Position numbers and translations under genes: made by a program | Shown: piece by piece, positions 1-13,240 of the stretch | How the letters are laid out: each line of letters begins with the position of its first letter | Position numbering within the stretch: the first letter of the stretch is position 1 | The notes under the pieces: model-generated | Databases searched by the model: none | What the model saw: the letters and a program-made list of their open reading frames with translations, nothing else | What the model was told of the DNA's origin: nothing | Assembly (NCBI GenBank): GCA_040954595.2 | Contig: CM082593.2 | Coordinates: 10,540,001 to 10,604,000 of the forward strand | Source of the DNA: Balanoglossus misakiensis | Taxonomy: Eukaryota > Hemichordata | Length of the DNA: 64,000 bases | Reading direction: 5' to 3'

Positions 1-1089
1 TCATTTGAGTAGAATTTTACGGGAGTTCCTAACAAGGCTTGGACATGTCACGCACAAATACAAAGGGCGCGTATAAAGACAGACAAAACCTCGCTCAGTG
101 TGAGGTGTTCAGCGATTGCATCTGATAAGTCGAAAATGCTTGATCACGTGTCATGTTCAGTTGGGAAATTGGATATGTCTCAGGCCAAAAAAACTAATAT
201 GTGCTATTCCGATTACATGGTTTTCAAAAATATTGTAGGTAGAAAGGGACATTTTTTTATTTTTCAATTTTTTTTATATCTTTGGCCGTCGTAGTGTAGA
301 AGAATGACATCATAGATCTTGCGTGATTCTCGCAATTTTCATGAATTGTTTTATATTTGACATCGTTATTTTTACTTCCGGTTTGCGAAGATCTAAACTG
401 TTTTGGGTCGGCGGGCTAAAATTAGGGTAGTTCGGGTAATCGTTATGACATTGGGAGCTACGGCTGCAAAACCATGTGTCTCGTGCGAAAAGGGCCCTTA
501 ACCTTTTGCAATATTTAACAGCAAACAACAGACAGTTTTGAGAATAAAAGGTTTCCGTCGTGTCTGACTTTCATATCGCATTAATAGCATATCCCTAATT
601 TTAAAGAAATTAGGAGAGACAGAGTGAAACAGGCAGAGTGGCAGACAGACACAAGCAGACAGACAGAGCAACATTCATCAGTAGAGACACTCACCGGTCG
701 CTCGCTCGCTCGCTCACTCTCTCTCTCAGAGAGAGGGGGCAGACAGTCAGACAGACAGACGTTGACAGACAGTCAGTAAGTCAGTCAGCCAGTTAATCAG
801 TCAGTCAGACGTCAAAGACACAGTGACACAAACACAGCGAGGGAGACAAAAGGACCTTTCATGCTTAAACCCCTGTTCTTCTGTTATAAACTTTGAAAAC
901 CGTTCGTTTTCAGACTGCAGATTGCTCGAATAACGCGGCACACTGCCGAAACAATAAAACAAATACTAGTGGGAGCTCATAAAATAAAATCGCTCAACCA
1001 TTCCGTCGTCCTGAGTGACCTCAGCCACATTAATTCCGACGTCTTTTTAGGGTCATGAAAAAAGTCACAAATAAGGTATTTCCCCTAGG
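1..1089 (+). repeat. Long direct repeat, left copy (partial, runs off the window)
   Basis: This stretch aligns along its whole length with 62909-64000 in the same orientation. By eye I count roughly 17-20 substitutions plus a few small indels, so the copies are about 98% identical. The indels include one extra GCTC unit in the right copy and a one-base change in a T run. Neither end of the homology is visible: it starts at base 1 and the right copy is still matching at 64000. In the right copy the sequence just upstream is a C-type lectin-like exon and its splice donor, so this copy is probably intronic sequence of a related gene. No exon or RNA gene is visible inside it. It may be a true segmental duplication or two haplotypes placed in tandem by the assembler. 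Confidence 0.93.
612..845. repeat. Simple-sequence tract (CAGA/GTCAGTCA, GCTC and TC runs)
   Basis: A low-complexity tract made of imperfect CAGA and CAGT units surrounds a short (GCTC)n run and a TCTCTC-AGAGAG stretch. The TC/AG part can pair with itself. The matching tract in the right direct repeat (about 63523-63755) has one more GCTC unit and a few substitutions, as expected of a microsatellite evolving by slippage. Confidence 0.8.
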
Positions 1090-2338
1090 TCCACCTGAAG
1101 CAAAAAGTTTTCGTTTCGACTCCATCATTCCGAATAGTAAGAAAGCAACAAAATTGAAAAGACAGATGTAAAATGCAATCTCTCTCACGTGGTAACGTTT
1201 GTAACTATGGCAATCACGGTACGTGTTCAGTACACAGACAGGGAGAAAAGTTTCCCCATGCAATACATGTGTTCAGTAAGGTTTGACCTTGGTTTTACTT
1301 TGTACCATGATCGCCGCTTTCTAAGCATGGATGAACGACGGCGGTCAGACCCAATCGAACCCTTTCATGTCAGATGACCACGGTATCTCCAGTGTGAGAT
1401 GACATTTGACAAACCATTTGATTTCAACAAAATCTTCGCGTCGTCAACGCGTCGCATACCAGTCGCATATCGGTATTTACCCAATCATAAAAGTTGGAAA
1501 TTCGGGAGACTCGATCTGCAACCAAGTTGAGAGTAAATTTTGACGTTTGACTATTGGCAAGTAAACAGGTTACACAATGACTTGTCGGTTTTTCCTCCGT
1601 CATGGTCGTTCTTGACCCAAGTGTCCTTCCTTGACATTTAGACACACCTTGCGGTATGACCTTGGTGGTCATGTGCAATTAGTTTTCTTGTATAAGACGC
1701 TTTTCATGCCGGGGTAGACGACTTGTGCGTGGATCATCAACATTTCAGTGATATTTCAACGCAAAGTTTTAGCAATATTGAGAAAACAGGTAGTGAGGTG
1801 TCAAATGCATATCAATGTACGAAAATTAGGTCAAGCCACCCGACAGCAACCGCTTTCACACAGTGTCGGACGTTGCACGGAATGTGAAACGTTACACTGC
1901 TTCGGCCGTTCACATGCACCTGGGCGTGGTTTTGATTGATGGTCAAACGCCCCCACTTACTTTGGGCGTTTTCAATGGTAAATGTGTCGTATTGATCGAA
2001 ACCTTGCCGTAAACACATTTTTTTTGCTGAATCAACATTCAGAGTTCAGCCGTCTAGTTAACGAAGTATTGAAATAAGCCACTTGTTCATCATTTTTTGT
2101 CTGTCAAACGTGTTTATTCGGACAGGGACCGGCCGCCAATGAGTGGTTTAGGGAGCCCACACGTACACTCTGGTACCTGGACAATTAACAAAGACATGAC
2201 GTGTGTACCGTCCGGTTCGAAAAGATTGGTTTAAGGTAGTCCTGGTAACAGTCATCCTAACGAGGCCAGGGGAGGTCTCCAAGGGCGAAATAAACAAAGC
2301 TACCGATGACGAGTCGAATTCGAATCGGACGATGCTTG
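1090..2338. other. Non-coding flank between the direct repeat and the satellite array
   Basis: Mixed-composition sequence. The open frames are short, lack convincing splice sites and resemble no family I recognise. No copy of it is visible elsewhere in the window, because the right direct repeat is cut off at 64000 before this part would appear. It ends abruptly at the first satellite monomer, just after a short CGAATTCG palindrome near 2317. Confidence 0.6.
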
Positions 2339-3159
2339 TTTTCGACTTTGCAAAATCTCAAAATTTCGTCGATTTTTGAAAAAAAATCATGGGTGAAAAT
2401 GCATCAAAAAATGAGAAATTTTCGACTTTGCAAAATCTCAAAATTTCGTCAATTTTGAAAAAAATCATGGGTGAAAATCATCAAAAAATGACAAATTTTC
2501 GACTTTGCAAAATCTCAAAATTTCGTCGATTTTTGAAAAAAATCATGGGTGAAAATCATCAAAAAAATGACAAATTTTCGACTTTGCAAAATCTCAAAAT
2601 TTTGTTGATTTTTGAAAAAAATCATAGGTGAAAATCATCAAAAAATGACAAATTTTCGACTTTGCAAAATCTCAAAATTTCGTCGATTTTTGAAGAAAAT
2701 CATGGGTGAAAATCATCAAAAAATGACAAATTTTCGACTTTGCAAAATCTCAAAATTTCGTAGATTTTTGAAAAAAAACATGGGTAAAAATCATCAAAAA
2801 ATGACAAATTTTCGACTTTGCAAAATCTCAAAATTTCGTCCATTTTTAAAAAAAAAACATGGGGGAAAATCATCAAAAAATGACAAATTTTCGACTTTGC
2901 AAAATCTCAAAATTTCGTCAATTTTGAATAAAAATCATGGGTGAAAATCATCAAAAAATGACAAATTTTGAAAAAAAAACGGGTGAAAATCATCAAAAAA
3001 TGACACATTTTCGACTTCGCAAAATCTCAAAAGTTTTTCGATTGTTGAAAAAAATCATGGGTGAAAATCATCAAAAAAATGACAAATTTTCGACGTTGCA
3101 AAATCTCAAAATTTTGTTGATTTTTGACAAAAATCATAGGTGAAAATCATCAAAAAATG

Positions 3160-4417
3160 ACAAATTTTCGACTTTGCAAAATCTCAAAATTTCGTCGATT
3201 TTTGAAGAAAATCATGGGTGAAAATCATCAAAAAATGAAAATTTTTCGTCTTTGCAAAATCTCAAAATTTCGTCCATTTTTGAAAAAAAAATCATGGGTA
3301 AAAATCATCAAAAATGACAAATTTTCGTCTTTGCAAAATCTCAAAATTTCGTCGATTTTTGAAGAAAATCATGGGTGAAAATCATCAAAAAATGACAAAT
3401 TTTCGACTTTGCAAAATCTCAAAATTTTTTCGATTTTTGAAAAAAGACATGGGTGAAAATCATCAAAAAATGACAAATTTTCGACTTTGCAAAATCTCAA
3501 AATTTCGTTGATTTTTGAAAAAAAACATGGGTAAAAATCATCAAAAAATGACAAATTTTCGACTTTGCAAAATCTCAAAATTTCGTCCATTTTTAAAAAA
3601 AAAACATGGGGGAAAATCATCAAAAAAATGACAAATTTTCGACTTTGCAAAATCTCAAAATTTCGTCGATTTTTGAAAAAAAATCATGGGTGAAAATGCA
3701 TCAAAAAATGAGAAATTTTCGACTTTGCAAAATCTCAAAATTTCGTCAATTTTGAAAAAAATCATGGGTGAAAATCATCAAAAAAATGACAAATTTTCGA
3801 CTTTGCAAAATCTCAAAATTTCGTCGATTTTTGAAGAAAATCATGGGTGAAAATCATCAAAAAATGAAAATTTTTCGTCTTTGCAAAATCTCAAAATTTC
3901 GTCCATTTTTGAAAAAAAAATCATGGGTAAAAATCATCAAAAATGACAAATTTTCGTCTTTGCAAAATCTCAAAATTTCGTCGATTTTTGAAGAAAATCA
4001 TGGGTGAAAATCATCAAAAAATGACAAATTTTCGACTTTGCAAAATCTCAAAATTTTTTCGATTTTTGAAAAAAGACATGGGTGAAAATCATCAAAAAAT
4101 GACAAATTTTCGACTTTGCAAAATCTCAAAATTTCGTTGATTTTTGAAAAAAAACATGGGTAAAAATCATCAAAAAATGACAAATTTTCGACTTTGCAAA
4201 ATCTCAAAATTTCGTCCATTTTTAAAAAAAAAACATGGGGGAAAATCATCAAAAAAATGACAAATTTTCGACTTTGCAAAATCTCAAAATTTCGTCGATT
4301 TTTGAAAAAAAATCATGGGTGAAAATGCATCAAAAAATGAGAAATTTTCGACTTTGCAAAATCTCAAAATTTCGTCAATTTTGAAAAAAATCATGGGTGA
4401 AAATCATCAAAAAAATG
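3160..4417 (+). repeat. 629-bp tandem duplication inside the array (two copies)
   Basis: About eight successive monomers, including the diagnostic ones with ATGAAAATTTTTCGTC and AAAAAAGACATGGG, recur in the same order 629 bp later (about 3160-3788 and 3789-4417). Even the private one-base variants match, so this is a recent duplication of a block rather than of single monomers. Boundaries are approximate because all monomers resemble each other. Confidence 0.85.
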
Positions 4418-6059
4418 ACAAATTTTCGACGTTGCAAAATCTCAAAATTTTGTTGATTTTTGAAAAAAATCATAGGTGAAAATCATCAAAAAATGACAAA
4501 TTTTCGACTTTGCAAAATCTCAAAATTTCGTCGATTTTTGAAGAAAATCATGGGTGAAAATCATCAAAAAATGACAAATTTTCGACTTTGCAAAATCTCA
4601 AAATTTTTTCGATTTTTGAAAAATATCATTGGTGAAAATCATCAAAAAATGACAAATTTTGAAATAAAAACGGGTGAAAATCATCAAAAAATGACACATT
4701 TTCGACTTCGCAAAATCTCAAAATTTTTTCGATTGTTGAAAAAAATCATCGGTGAAAATCATCAAAAAATGACAAATTTTCGACTTTGCAAAATCTCAAA
4801 ATTTCGTCGATTTTTGAAAAAAATCATGGGTGAAAATCATCAAAAAAATGACAAATTTTCGACGTTGCAAAATCTCAAAATTTTGTTGATTTTTGACAAA
4901 AATCATAGGTGAAAATCATCAAAAAATGACAAATTTTCGACTTTGCAAAATCTCAAAATTTCGTCGATTTTTGAAGAAAATCATGGGTGAAAATCATCAA
5001 AAAATGACAAATTTTCGACTTTGCAAAATCTCAAAATTTTTTCGATTTTTGAAGAATATCATCGGTGAAAATCATCAAAAAATGACAAATTTTCGACTTT
5101 GCAAAATCTCAAAATTTCGTCGATTTTTGAAAAAAATCATGGGTGAAAATCATCAAAAAAATGACAAATTTTCGACGTTGCAAAATCTCAAAATTTTGTT
5201 GATTTTTGAAAAAAATCATAGGTGAAAATCATCAAAAAATGACAAATTTTCGACTTTGCAAAATCTCAAAATTTCGTCGATTTTTGAAGAAAATCATGGG
5301 TGAAAATCATCAAAAAACGACAAATTTTCGACTTTGCAAAATCTCAAAATTTTTTCGATTTTTGAAAAATATCATTGGTGAAAATCATCAAAAAATGACA
5401 AATTTTGAAAAAAAAACGGTGAAAATCATCAAAAAATGACACATTTTCGACTTTGCAAAATCTCAAAATTTTTTCGATTGTTGAAAAAAATCATCGGTGA
5501 AAATCATCAAAAAATGACAAATTTTCGACTTTGCAAAATCTCAAAATTTCGTCGATTTTTGAAAAAAATCATGGGTGAAAATCAACAAAAAAATGACAAA
5601 TTTTCGACGTTGCAAAATCTCAAATTTTGTTGATTTTTGACAAAAATCATAGGTGAAAATCATCAAAAAATGACAAATTTTCGACTTTGCAAAATCTCAA
5701 AATTTCGTCGATTTTTGAAGAAAATCATGGGTGAAAATCATCAAAAAATGACAAATTTTCGACTTTGCAAAATCTCAAAATTTTTTCGATTTTTGAAAAA
5801 TATCATGGGTGAAAATCATCAAAAAATGACAAATTTTGAAAAAAAACCGGGTGAAAATGATCAAAAAATGACACATTTACGACTTTGCAAAATCTCAAAA
5901 TTTCGTCCATTTTTGAAAAAAAAATCATGGGTAAAAATCATCAAAAATGACAAATTTTCGTCTTTGCAAAATCTCAAAATTTCGTCGATTTTTGAAGAAA
6001 ATCATGGGTGAAAATCATCAAAAAATGACAAATTTTCGACTTTGCAAAATCTCAAAATT

Positions 6060-8018
6060 TTTTCGATTTTTGAAAAAAGACATGGGTGAAAATCATCAAA
6101 AAATGACAAATTTTCGACTTTGCAAAATCTCAAAATTTCGTAGATTTTTGAAAAAAAACATGGGTAAAAATCATCAAAAAATGACAAATTTTCGACTTTG
6201 CAAAATCTCAAAATTTCGTCCATTTTTAAAAAAAAAACATGGGGGAAAATCATCAAAAAATGACAAATTTTCGACTTTGCAAAATCTCAAAATTTCGTCA
6301 ATTTTGAATAAAAATCATGGGTGAAAATCATCAAAAAATGACAAATTTTCGACTTTGCAAAATCTCACAATTTCGTCGATTTTTGAAAAAAAATCATGGG
6401 TGAAAATGCATCAAAAAATGAGAAATTTTCGACTTTGCAAAATGTCAAAATTTCGTCAATTTTGAAAAAAATCATGGGTGAAAATCATCAAAAAAATGAC
6501 AAATTTTCGACTTTGCAAAATCTCAAAATTTTGTTGATTTTTGAAAAAAATCATAGGTGAAAATCATCAAAAAATGACAAATTTTCGACTTTGCAAAATC
6601 TCAAAATTTCGTCGATTTTTGAAGAAAATCATGGGTGAAAATCATCAAAAAATGACAAATTTTCGACTTTGCAAAATCTCAAAATTTTTTCGATTTTTGA
6701 AAAATATCATTGGTGAAAATCATCAAAAAATGACAACTTTTGAAAAAAAACGGGTGAAAATCATCAAAAAATGACACATTTTCGACTTCGCAAAATCTCA
6801 AAATTTTTTCGATTGTTGAAAAAAATCATCGGTGAAAATCATCAAAAAATGACAAATATTCGACGTTGCAAAATCTCAAAATTTTGTTGATTTTTGACAA
6901 AAATCATAGGTGAAAATCATCAAAAAATGACAAATTTTCGACTTTGCAAAATCTCAAAATTTCGTCAATTTTGAAAAAAATCATGGGTGAAAATAATCAA
7001 AAAATGACACATTTACGACTTTGCAAAATCTCAAAATTTTTTCGATTTTTGAAAAAAGACATGGGTGAAAATCATCAAAAAATGACAAATTTTCGACTTT
7101 GCAAAATCTCAAAATTTCGTAGATTTTTGAAAAAAAACATGGGTAAAAATCATCAAAAAATGACAAATTTTCGACTTTGCAAAATCTCAAAATTTCGTCC
7201 ATTTTTTAAAAAAAAACATGGGGGAAAATCATCAAAAAATGACAAATTTTCGACTTTGCAAAATCTCAAAATTTCGTCAATTTTGAATAAAAATCATGGG
7301 TGAAAATCATCAAAAAATGACAAATTTTCGACTTTGCAAAATCTCACAATTTCGTCGATTTTTGAAAAAAAATCATGGGTGAAAATGCATCAAAAAATGA
7401 GAAATTTTCGACTTTGCAAAATGTCAAAATTTCGTCAATTTTGAAAAAAATCATGGGTGAAAATCATCAAAAAAATGACAAATTTTCGACTTTGCAAAAT
7501 CTCAAAATTTTGTTGATTTTTGAAAAAAATCATAGGTGAAAATCATCAAAAAATGACAAATTTTCGACTTTGCAAAATCTCAAAATTTCGTCGATTTTTG
7601 AAGAAAATCATGGGTGAAAATCATCAAAAAATGACAAATTTTCGACTTTGCAAAATCTCAAAATTTTTTCGATTTTTGAAAAATATCATTGGTGAAAATC
7701 ATCAAAAAATGACAACTTTTGAAAAAAAAACGGGTGAAAATCATCAAAAAATGACACATTTTCGACTTCGCAAAATCTCAAAATTTTTTCGATTGTTGAA
7801 AAAAATCATCGGTGAAAATCATCAAAAAATGACAAATATTCGACGTTGCAAAATCTCAAAATTTTGTTGATTTTTGACAAAAATCATAGGTGAAAATCAT
7901 CAAAAAATGACAAATTTTCGACTTTGCAAAATCTCAAAATTTCGTCAATTTTGAAAAAAATCATGGGTGAAAATAATCAAAAAATGACACATTTACGACT
8001 TTGCAAAATCTCAAAATT
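6060..8018 (+). repeat. 979-bp tandem duplication inside the array (two copies)
   Basis: The order of variant monomers at about 6060-7039 repeats at 7040-8018 with an offset of 979 bp. The block contains the AAAATGTCAAAATTTCG variant, the GCATCAAAAAATGAGAAAT variant, a short GAAAAAAAACGGG monomer and a GACAAATATTCGACG monomer in the same order in both copies. The copies differ only by one-base changes in homopolymers. Confidence 0.85.
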
Positions 8019-8229
8019 TTTTCGATTTTTGAAAAATATCATTGGTGAAAATCATCAAAAAATGACAAATTTTGAAAAAAAAACGGGTGAAAATGATCAA
8101 AAAATGACACATTTACGACTTTGCAAAATCTCAAATTTTCGTCGATTTTTGAAAAAAAATCATGGGTGAAAATCATCAAAAAATGACAAATTTTCGACTT
8201 TGCAAAATCTCAAAATTTCGTCGATTTTT

Positions 8230-11200
8230 GAAGAAAATCATGGGTGAAAATCATCAAAAAATGACAAATTTTCGACTTTGCAAAATCTCAAAATTTCGTC
8301 CATTTTTGAAAAAAAAATCATGGGTAAAAATCATCAAAAATGACAAATTTTCGTCTTTGCAAAATCTCAAAATTTCGTCGATTTTTGAAGAAAATCATGG
8401 GTGAAAATCATCAAAAAATGACAAATTTTCGACTTTGCAAAATCTCAAAATTTTTTCGATTTTTGAAAAATATCATCGGTGAAAATCATCAAAAAATGAC
8501 AAATTTTCGACTTTGCAAAATCTCAAAATTTCGTCGATTTTTGAAAAAAATCATGGGTGAAAATCATCAAAAAAATGACAAATTTTCGACGTTGCAAAAT
8601 CTCAAAATTTTGTTGATTTTTGAAAAAAATCATAGGTGAAAATCATCAAAAAATGACAAATTTTCGACTTTGCAAAATCTCAAAATTTCGTCGATTTTTG
8701 AAGAAAATCATGGGTGAAAATCATCAAAAAACGACAAATTTTCGACTTTGCAAAATCTCAAAATTTTTTCGATTTTTGAAAAATATCATTGGTGAAAATC
8801 ATCAAAAAATGACAAATTTTGAAAAAAAAACGGGTGAAAATCATCAAAAAATGACACATTTTCGACTTTGCAAAATCTCAAAATTTTTTCGATTGTTGAA
8901 AAAAATCATCGGTGAAAATCATCAAAAAATGACAAATTTTCGACTTTGCAAAATCTCACAATTTCGTCGATTTTTGAAAAAAAATCATGGGTGAAAATGC
9001 ATCAAAAAATGAGAAATTTTCGACTTTGCAAAATCTCAAAATTTCGTCAATTTTGAAAAAAATCATGGGTGAAAATCATCAAAAAAATGACAAATTTTCG
9101 ACGTTGCAAAATCTCAAAATTTTGTTGATTTTTGAAAAAAATCATAGGTGAAAATCATCAAAAAATGACAAATTTTCGACTTTGCAAAATCTCAAAATTT
9201 CGTCGATTTTTGAAGAAAATCATGGGTGAAAATCATCAAAAAATGACAAATTTTCGACTTTGCAAAATCTCAAAATTTTTTCGATTTTTGAAAAATATCA
9301 TTGGTGAAAATCATCAAAAAATGACAAATTTTGAAAAAAAAACGGGTGAAAATCATCAAAAAATGACAAATTTTCATCTTTGCAAAATCTCAAAATTTCG
9401 TCCATTTCTGAAACAAAATTATGGGTAAAAATCATCAAAAATGACAAATTTTCATCTTTGCAAAATCTCAAAATTTCGTCGAGTTTTGAAAAAAATCATG
9501 GGGGAAAATCATGAAAAAATGACAAATTTTCCTCTTTGCAAAATCTCAAAATTTCGTCGATTTTTAAAAAAAGACATGGGTGAAAATCATCAAAAAATAA
9601 CAAATTTTCGACTTTGCAAAATCTCAAAATTTTTTCGATTTTTGAAAAAAGACATGGGTAAAAATCATCAAAAAATGACAAATTTTGAAAAAAAAACGGG
9701 TGAAAATCATCAAAAAATGACACATTTTCGACTTTGCAAAATCTCAAAATTTCGTCGATTTTTGAAAAAAAATCATGGGTGAAAATCATCAAAAAATGAC
9801 AAATTTTCGTCTTTGCAAAATCTCAAATTTTGTCCATTTCTGAAAAAAAATTATAGGTAAAAATCTTCAAAAATGACAAATTTTCATCTTTGCAAAATCT
9901 CAAATTTTCGTCAATTTTTGAAAAAAATCATGGTTGAAAATCATCAAAAAATGACAAAATTTTCGACTTTGCAAAATCTCAAAATTTCGTCGATTTTTGA
10001 AAAAAATCATGGGGGAAAATCATGAAAAAATGACAAATTTTCCTCTTTGCAAAATCTCAAAATTTCGTCGATTTTTGAAAAAAAATCATGGGTGAAAATC
10101 ATCAAAAAATGACAAATTTTCGTCTTTGCAAAATCTCAAATTTTCGTCGATTTTTGAAAAAAAATCATGGTTGAAAATCATCAAAAAATGACAAAATTTT
10201 CGACTTTGTAAAATCACAAAATTTCGTCGATTTTGAAAAAAAATCATAGGTTCGTCGATTTTTTAAAAAAAAACATGGGTGAAAATCATCAAAAAATGAC
10301 AAATTTTGAAAAAAAAACGGGTGAAAATCATCAAAAAATGACACATTTTCGACTTTGCAAAATCTCAAAATTTCGTCGATTTTTGAAAAAAAAACGGGTG
10401 AAAATCATCAAAAAATGACAAATTTTGAAAAAAAAAACGGGTGAAAATCATCAAAAAATGACACATTTTCGACTTTGTAAAATCACAAAATTTCGTCGAT
10501 TTTGAAAAAAATCATAGGTTCGTCGATTTTTAAAAAAAAAACATGGGTGAAAATCATCAAAAAATGACAAATTTTGAAAAAAAATCATGGGTGAAAATCA
10601 TCAAAAAATGACAAATTTTCGACTTTGCAAAATCTTAAAATTTCGTCGATTTTTGAAAAAAAATCATGGGTGAAAATCATCAAAAAATGACAATTTTCGT
10701 CTTTGCAAAATCTCAAAATTTCGTCCATTTTTGAAAAAAAATCATGGGTGAAAATCATCAAAAAATGACAAATTTTCGTCTTTGCAAAATCTCAAAATTT
10801 CGTCCATTTTTGAAAAAAAAATCATGGGTAAAAATCATCAAAAATGACAAATTTTCGTCTTTGCAAAATCTCAAAATTTCGTCGATTTTTGAAGAAAATC
10901 ATGGGTGAAAATCATCAAAAAATGACAAATTTTCGACTTTGCAAAATCTCAAAATTTTTTCGATTTTTGAAAAATATCATCGGTGAAAATCATCAAAAAA
11001 TGACAAATTTTCGACTTTGCAAAATCTCAAAATTTCGTCGATTTTTGAAAAAAATCATGGGTGAAAATCATCAAAAAAATGACAAATTTTCGACGTTGCA
11101 AAATCTCAAAATTTTGTTGATTTTTGAAAAAAATCATAGGTGAAAATCATCAAAAAATGACAAATTTTCGACTTTGCAAAATCTCAAAATTTCGTCGATT

Positions 11201-13240
11201 TTTTGAAGAAAATCATGGGTGAAAATCATCAAAAAACGACAAATTTTCGACTTTGCAAAATCTCAAAATTTTTTCGATTTTTGAAAAATATCATTGGTGA
11301 AAATCATCAAAAAATGACAAATTTTGAAAAAAAAACGGGTGAAAATCATCAAAAAATGACACATTTTCGACTTTGCAAAATCTCAAAATTTTTTCGATTG
11401 TTGAAAAAAATCATCGGTGAAAATCATCAAAAAATGACAAATTTTCGACTTTGCAAAATCTCACAATTTCGTCGATTTTTGAAAAAAAATCATGGGTGAA
11501 AATGCATCAAAAAATGAGAAATTTTCGACTTTGCAAAATCTCAAAATTTCGTCAATTTTGAAAAAAATCATGGGTGAAAATCATCAAAAAAATGACAAAT
11601 TTTCGACGTTGCAAAATCTCAAAATTTTGTTGATTTTTGAAAAAAATCATAGGTGAAAATCATCAAAAAATGACAAATTTTCGACTTTGCAAAATCTCAA
11701 AATTTCGTCGATTTTTGAAGAAAATCATGGGTGAAAATCATCAAAAAATGACAAATTTTCGACTTTGCAAAATCTCAAAATTTTTTCGATTTTTGAAAAA
11801 TATCATTGGTGAAAATCATCAAAAAATGACAAATTTTGAAAAAAAAACGGGTGAAAATCATCAAAAAATGACAAATTTTCATCTTTGCAAAATCTCAAAA
11901 TTTCGTCCATTTCTGAAACAAAATTATGGGTAAAAATCATCAAAAATGACAAATTTTCATCTTTGCAAAATCTCAAAATTTCGTCGAGTTTTGAAAAAAA
12001 TCATGGGGGAAAATCATGAAAAAATGACAAATTTTCCTCTTTGCAAAATCTCAAAATTTCGTCGATTTTTAAAAAAAGACATGGGTGAAAATCATCAAAA
12101 AATAACAAATTTTCGACTTTGCAAAATCTCAAAATTTCGTCCATTTTTGAAAAAAAATCATGGGTAAAAATCATCAAAAAATGACAAATTTTGAAAAAAA
12201 AACGGGTGAAAATCATCAAAAAATGACACATTTTCGACTTTGCAAAATCTCAAAATTTCGTCGATTTTTGAAAAAAAATCATGGGTGAAAATCATCAAAA
12301 AATGACAAATTTTCGTCTTTGCAAAATCTCAAATTTTGTCCATTTCTGAAAAAAAATTATAGGTAAAAATCTTCAAAAATGACAAATTTTCATCTTTGCA
12401 AAATCTCAAATTTTCGTCAATTTTTGAAAAAAATCATGGTTGAAAATCATCAAAAAATGACAAAATTTTCGACTTTGCAAAATCTCAAAATTTCGTCGAT
12501 TTTTGAAAAAAATCATGGGGGAAAATCATGAAAAAATGACAAATTTTCCTCTTTGCAAAATCTCAAAATTTCGTCGATTTTTGAAAAAAAATCATGGGTG
12601 AAAATCATCAAAAAATGACAAATTTTCGTCTTTGCAAAATCTCAAATTTTCGTCGATTTTTGAAAAAAAATCATGGTTGAAAATCATCAAAAAATGACAA
12701 AATTTTCGACTTTGTAAAATCACAAAATTTCGTCGATTTTGAAAAAAAATCATAGGTTCGTCGATTTTTTAAAAAAAAACATGGGTGAAAATCATCAAAA
12801 AATGACAAATTTTGAAAAAAAAACGGGTGAAAATCATCAAAAAATGACACATTTTCGACTTTGCAAAATCTCAAAATTTCGTCGATTTTTGAAAAAAAAA
12901 CGGGTGAAAATCATCAAAAAATGACAAATTTTGAAAAAAAAAACGGGTGAAAATCATCAAAAAATGACACATTTTCGACTTTGTAAAATCACAAAATTTC
13001 GTCGATTTTGAAAAAAATCATAGGTTCGTCGATTTTTAAAAAAAAAACATGGGTGAAAATCATCAAAAAATGACAAATTTTGAAAAAAAATCATGGGTGA
13101 AAATCATCAAAAAATGACAAATTTTCGACTTTGCAAAATCTTAAAATTTCGTCGATTTTTGAAAAAAAATCATGGGTGAAAATCATCAAAAAATGACAAA
13201 TTTTCGTCTTTGCAAAATCTCAAAATTTCGTCCATTTCTG
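8230..13240 (+). repeat. 2.5-kb tandem duplication inside the array (two copies)
   Basis: About 32 monomers at 8230-10735 recur at 10736-13240 with an offset of 2504-2506 bp. Matching landmarks include the GAGTTTTGAAAAAAATCATG monomer, the GTAAAATCACAAAATTTCG monomers, and the composite monomers with CATAGGTTCGTCGATTTTT. Only a few differences are visible, one of them a monomer-sized change near 9620-9660 versus 12130-12160. Confidence 0.88.

Noticed and set aside
1812-2018. Minus-strand frame with FDQYDTFTIENAQSK, faintly like a fibrinogen-related domain, next to a GTAAGT
   Set aside because: The likeness is a few residues only, the continuation does not fit the family, and the upstream acceptor is weak.
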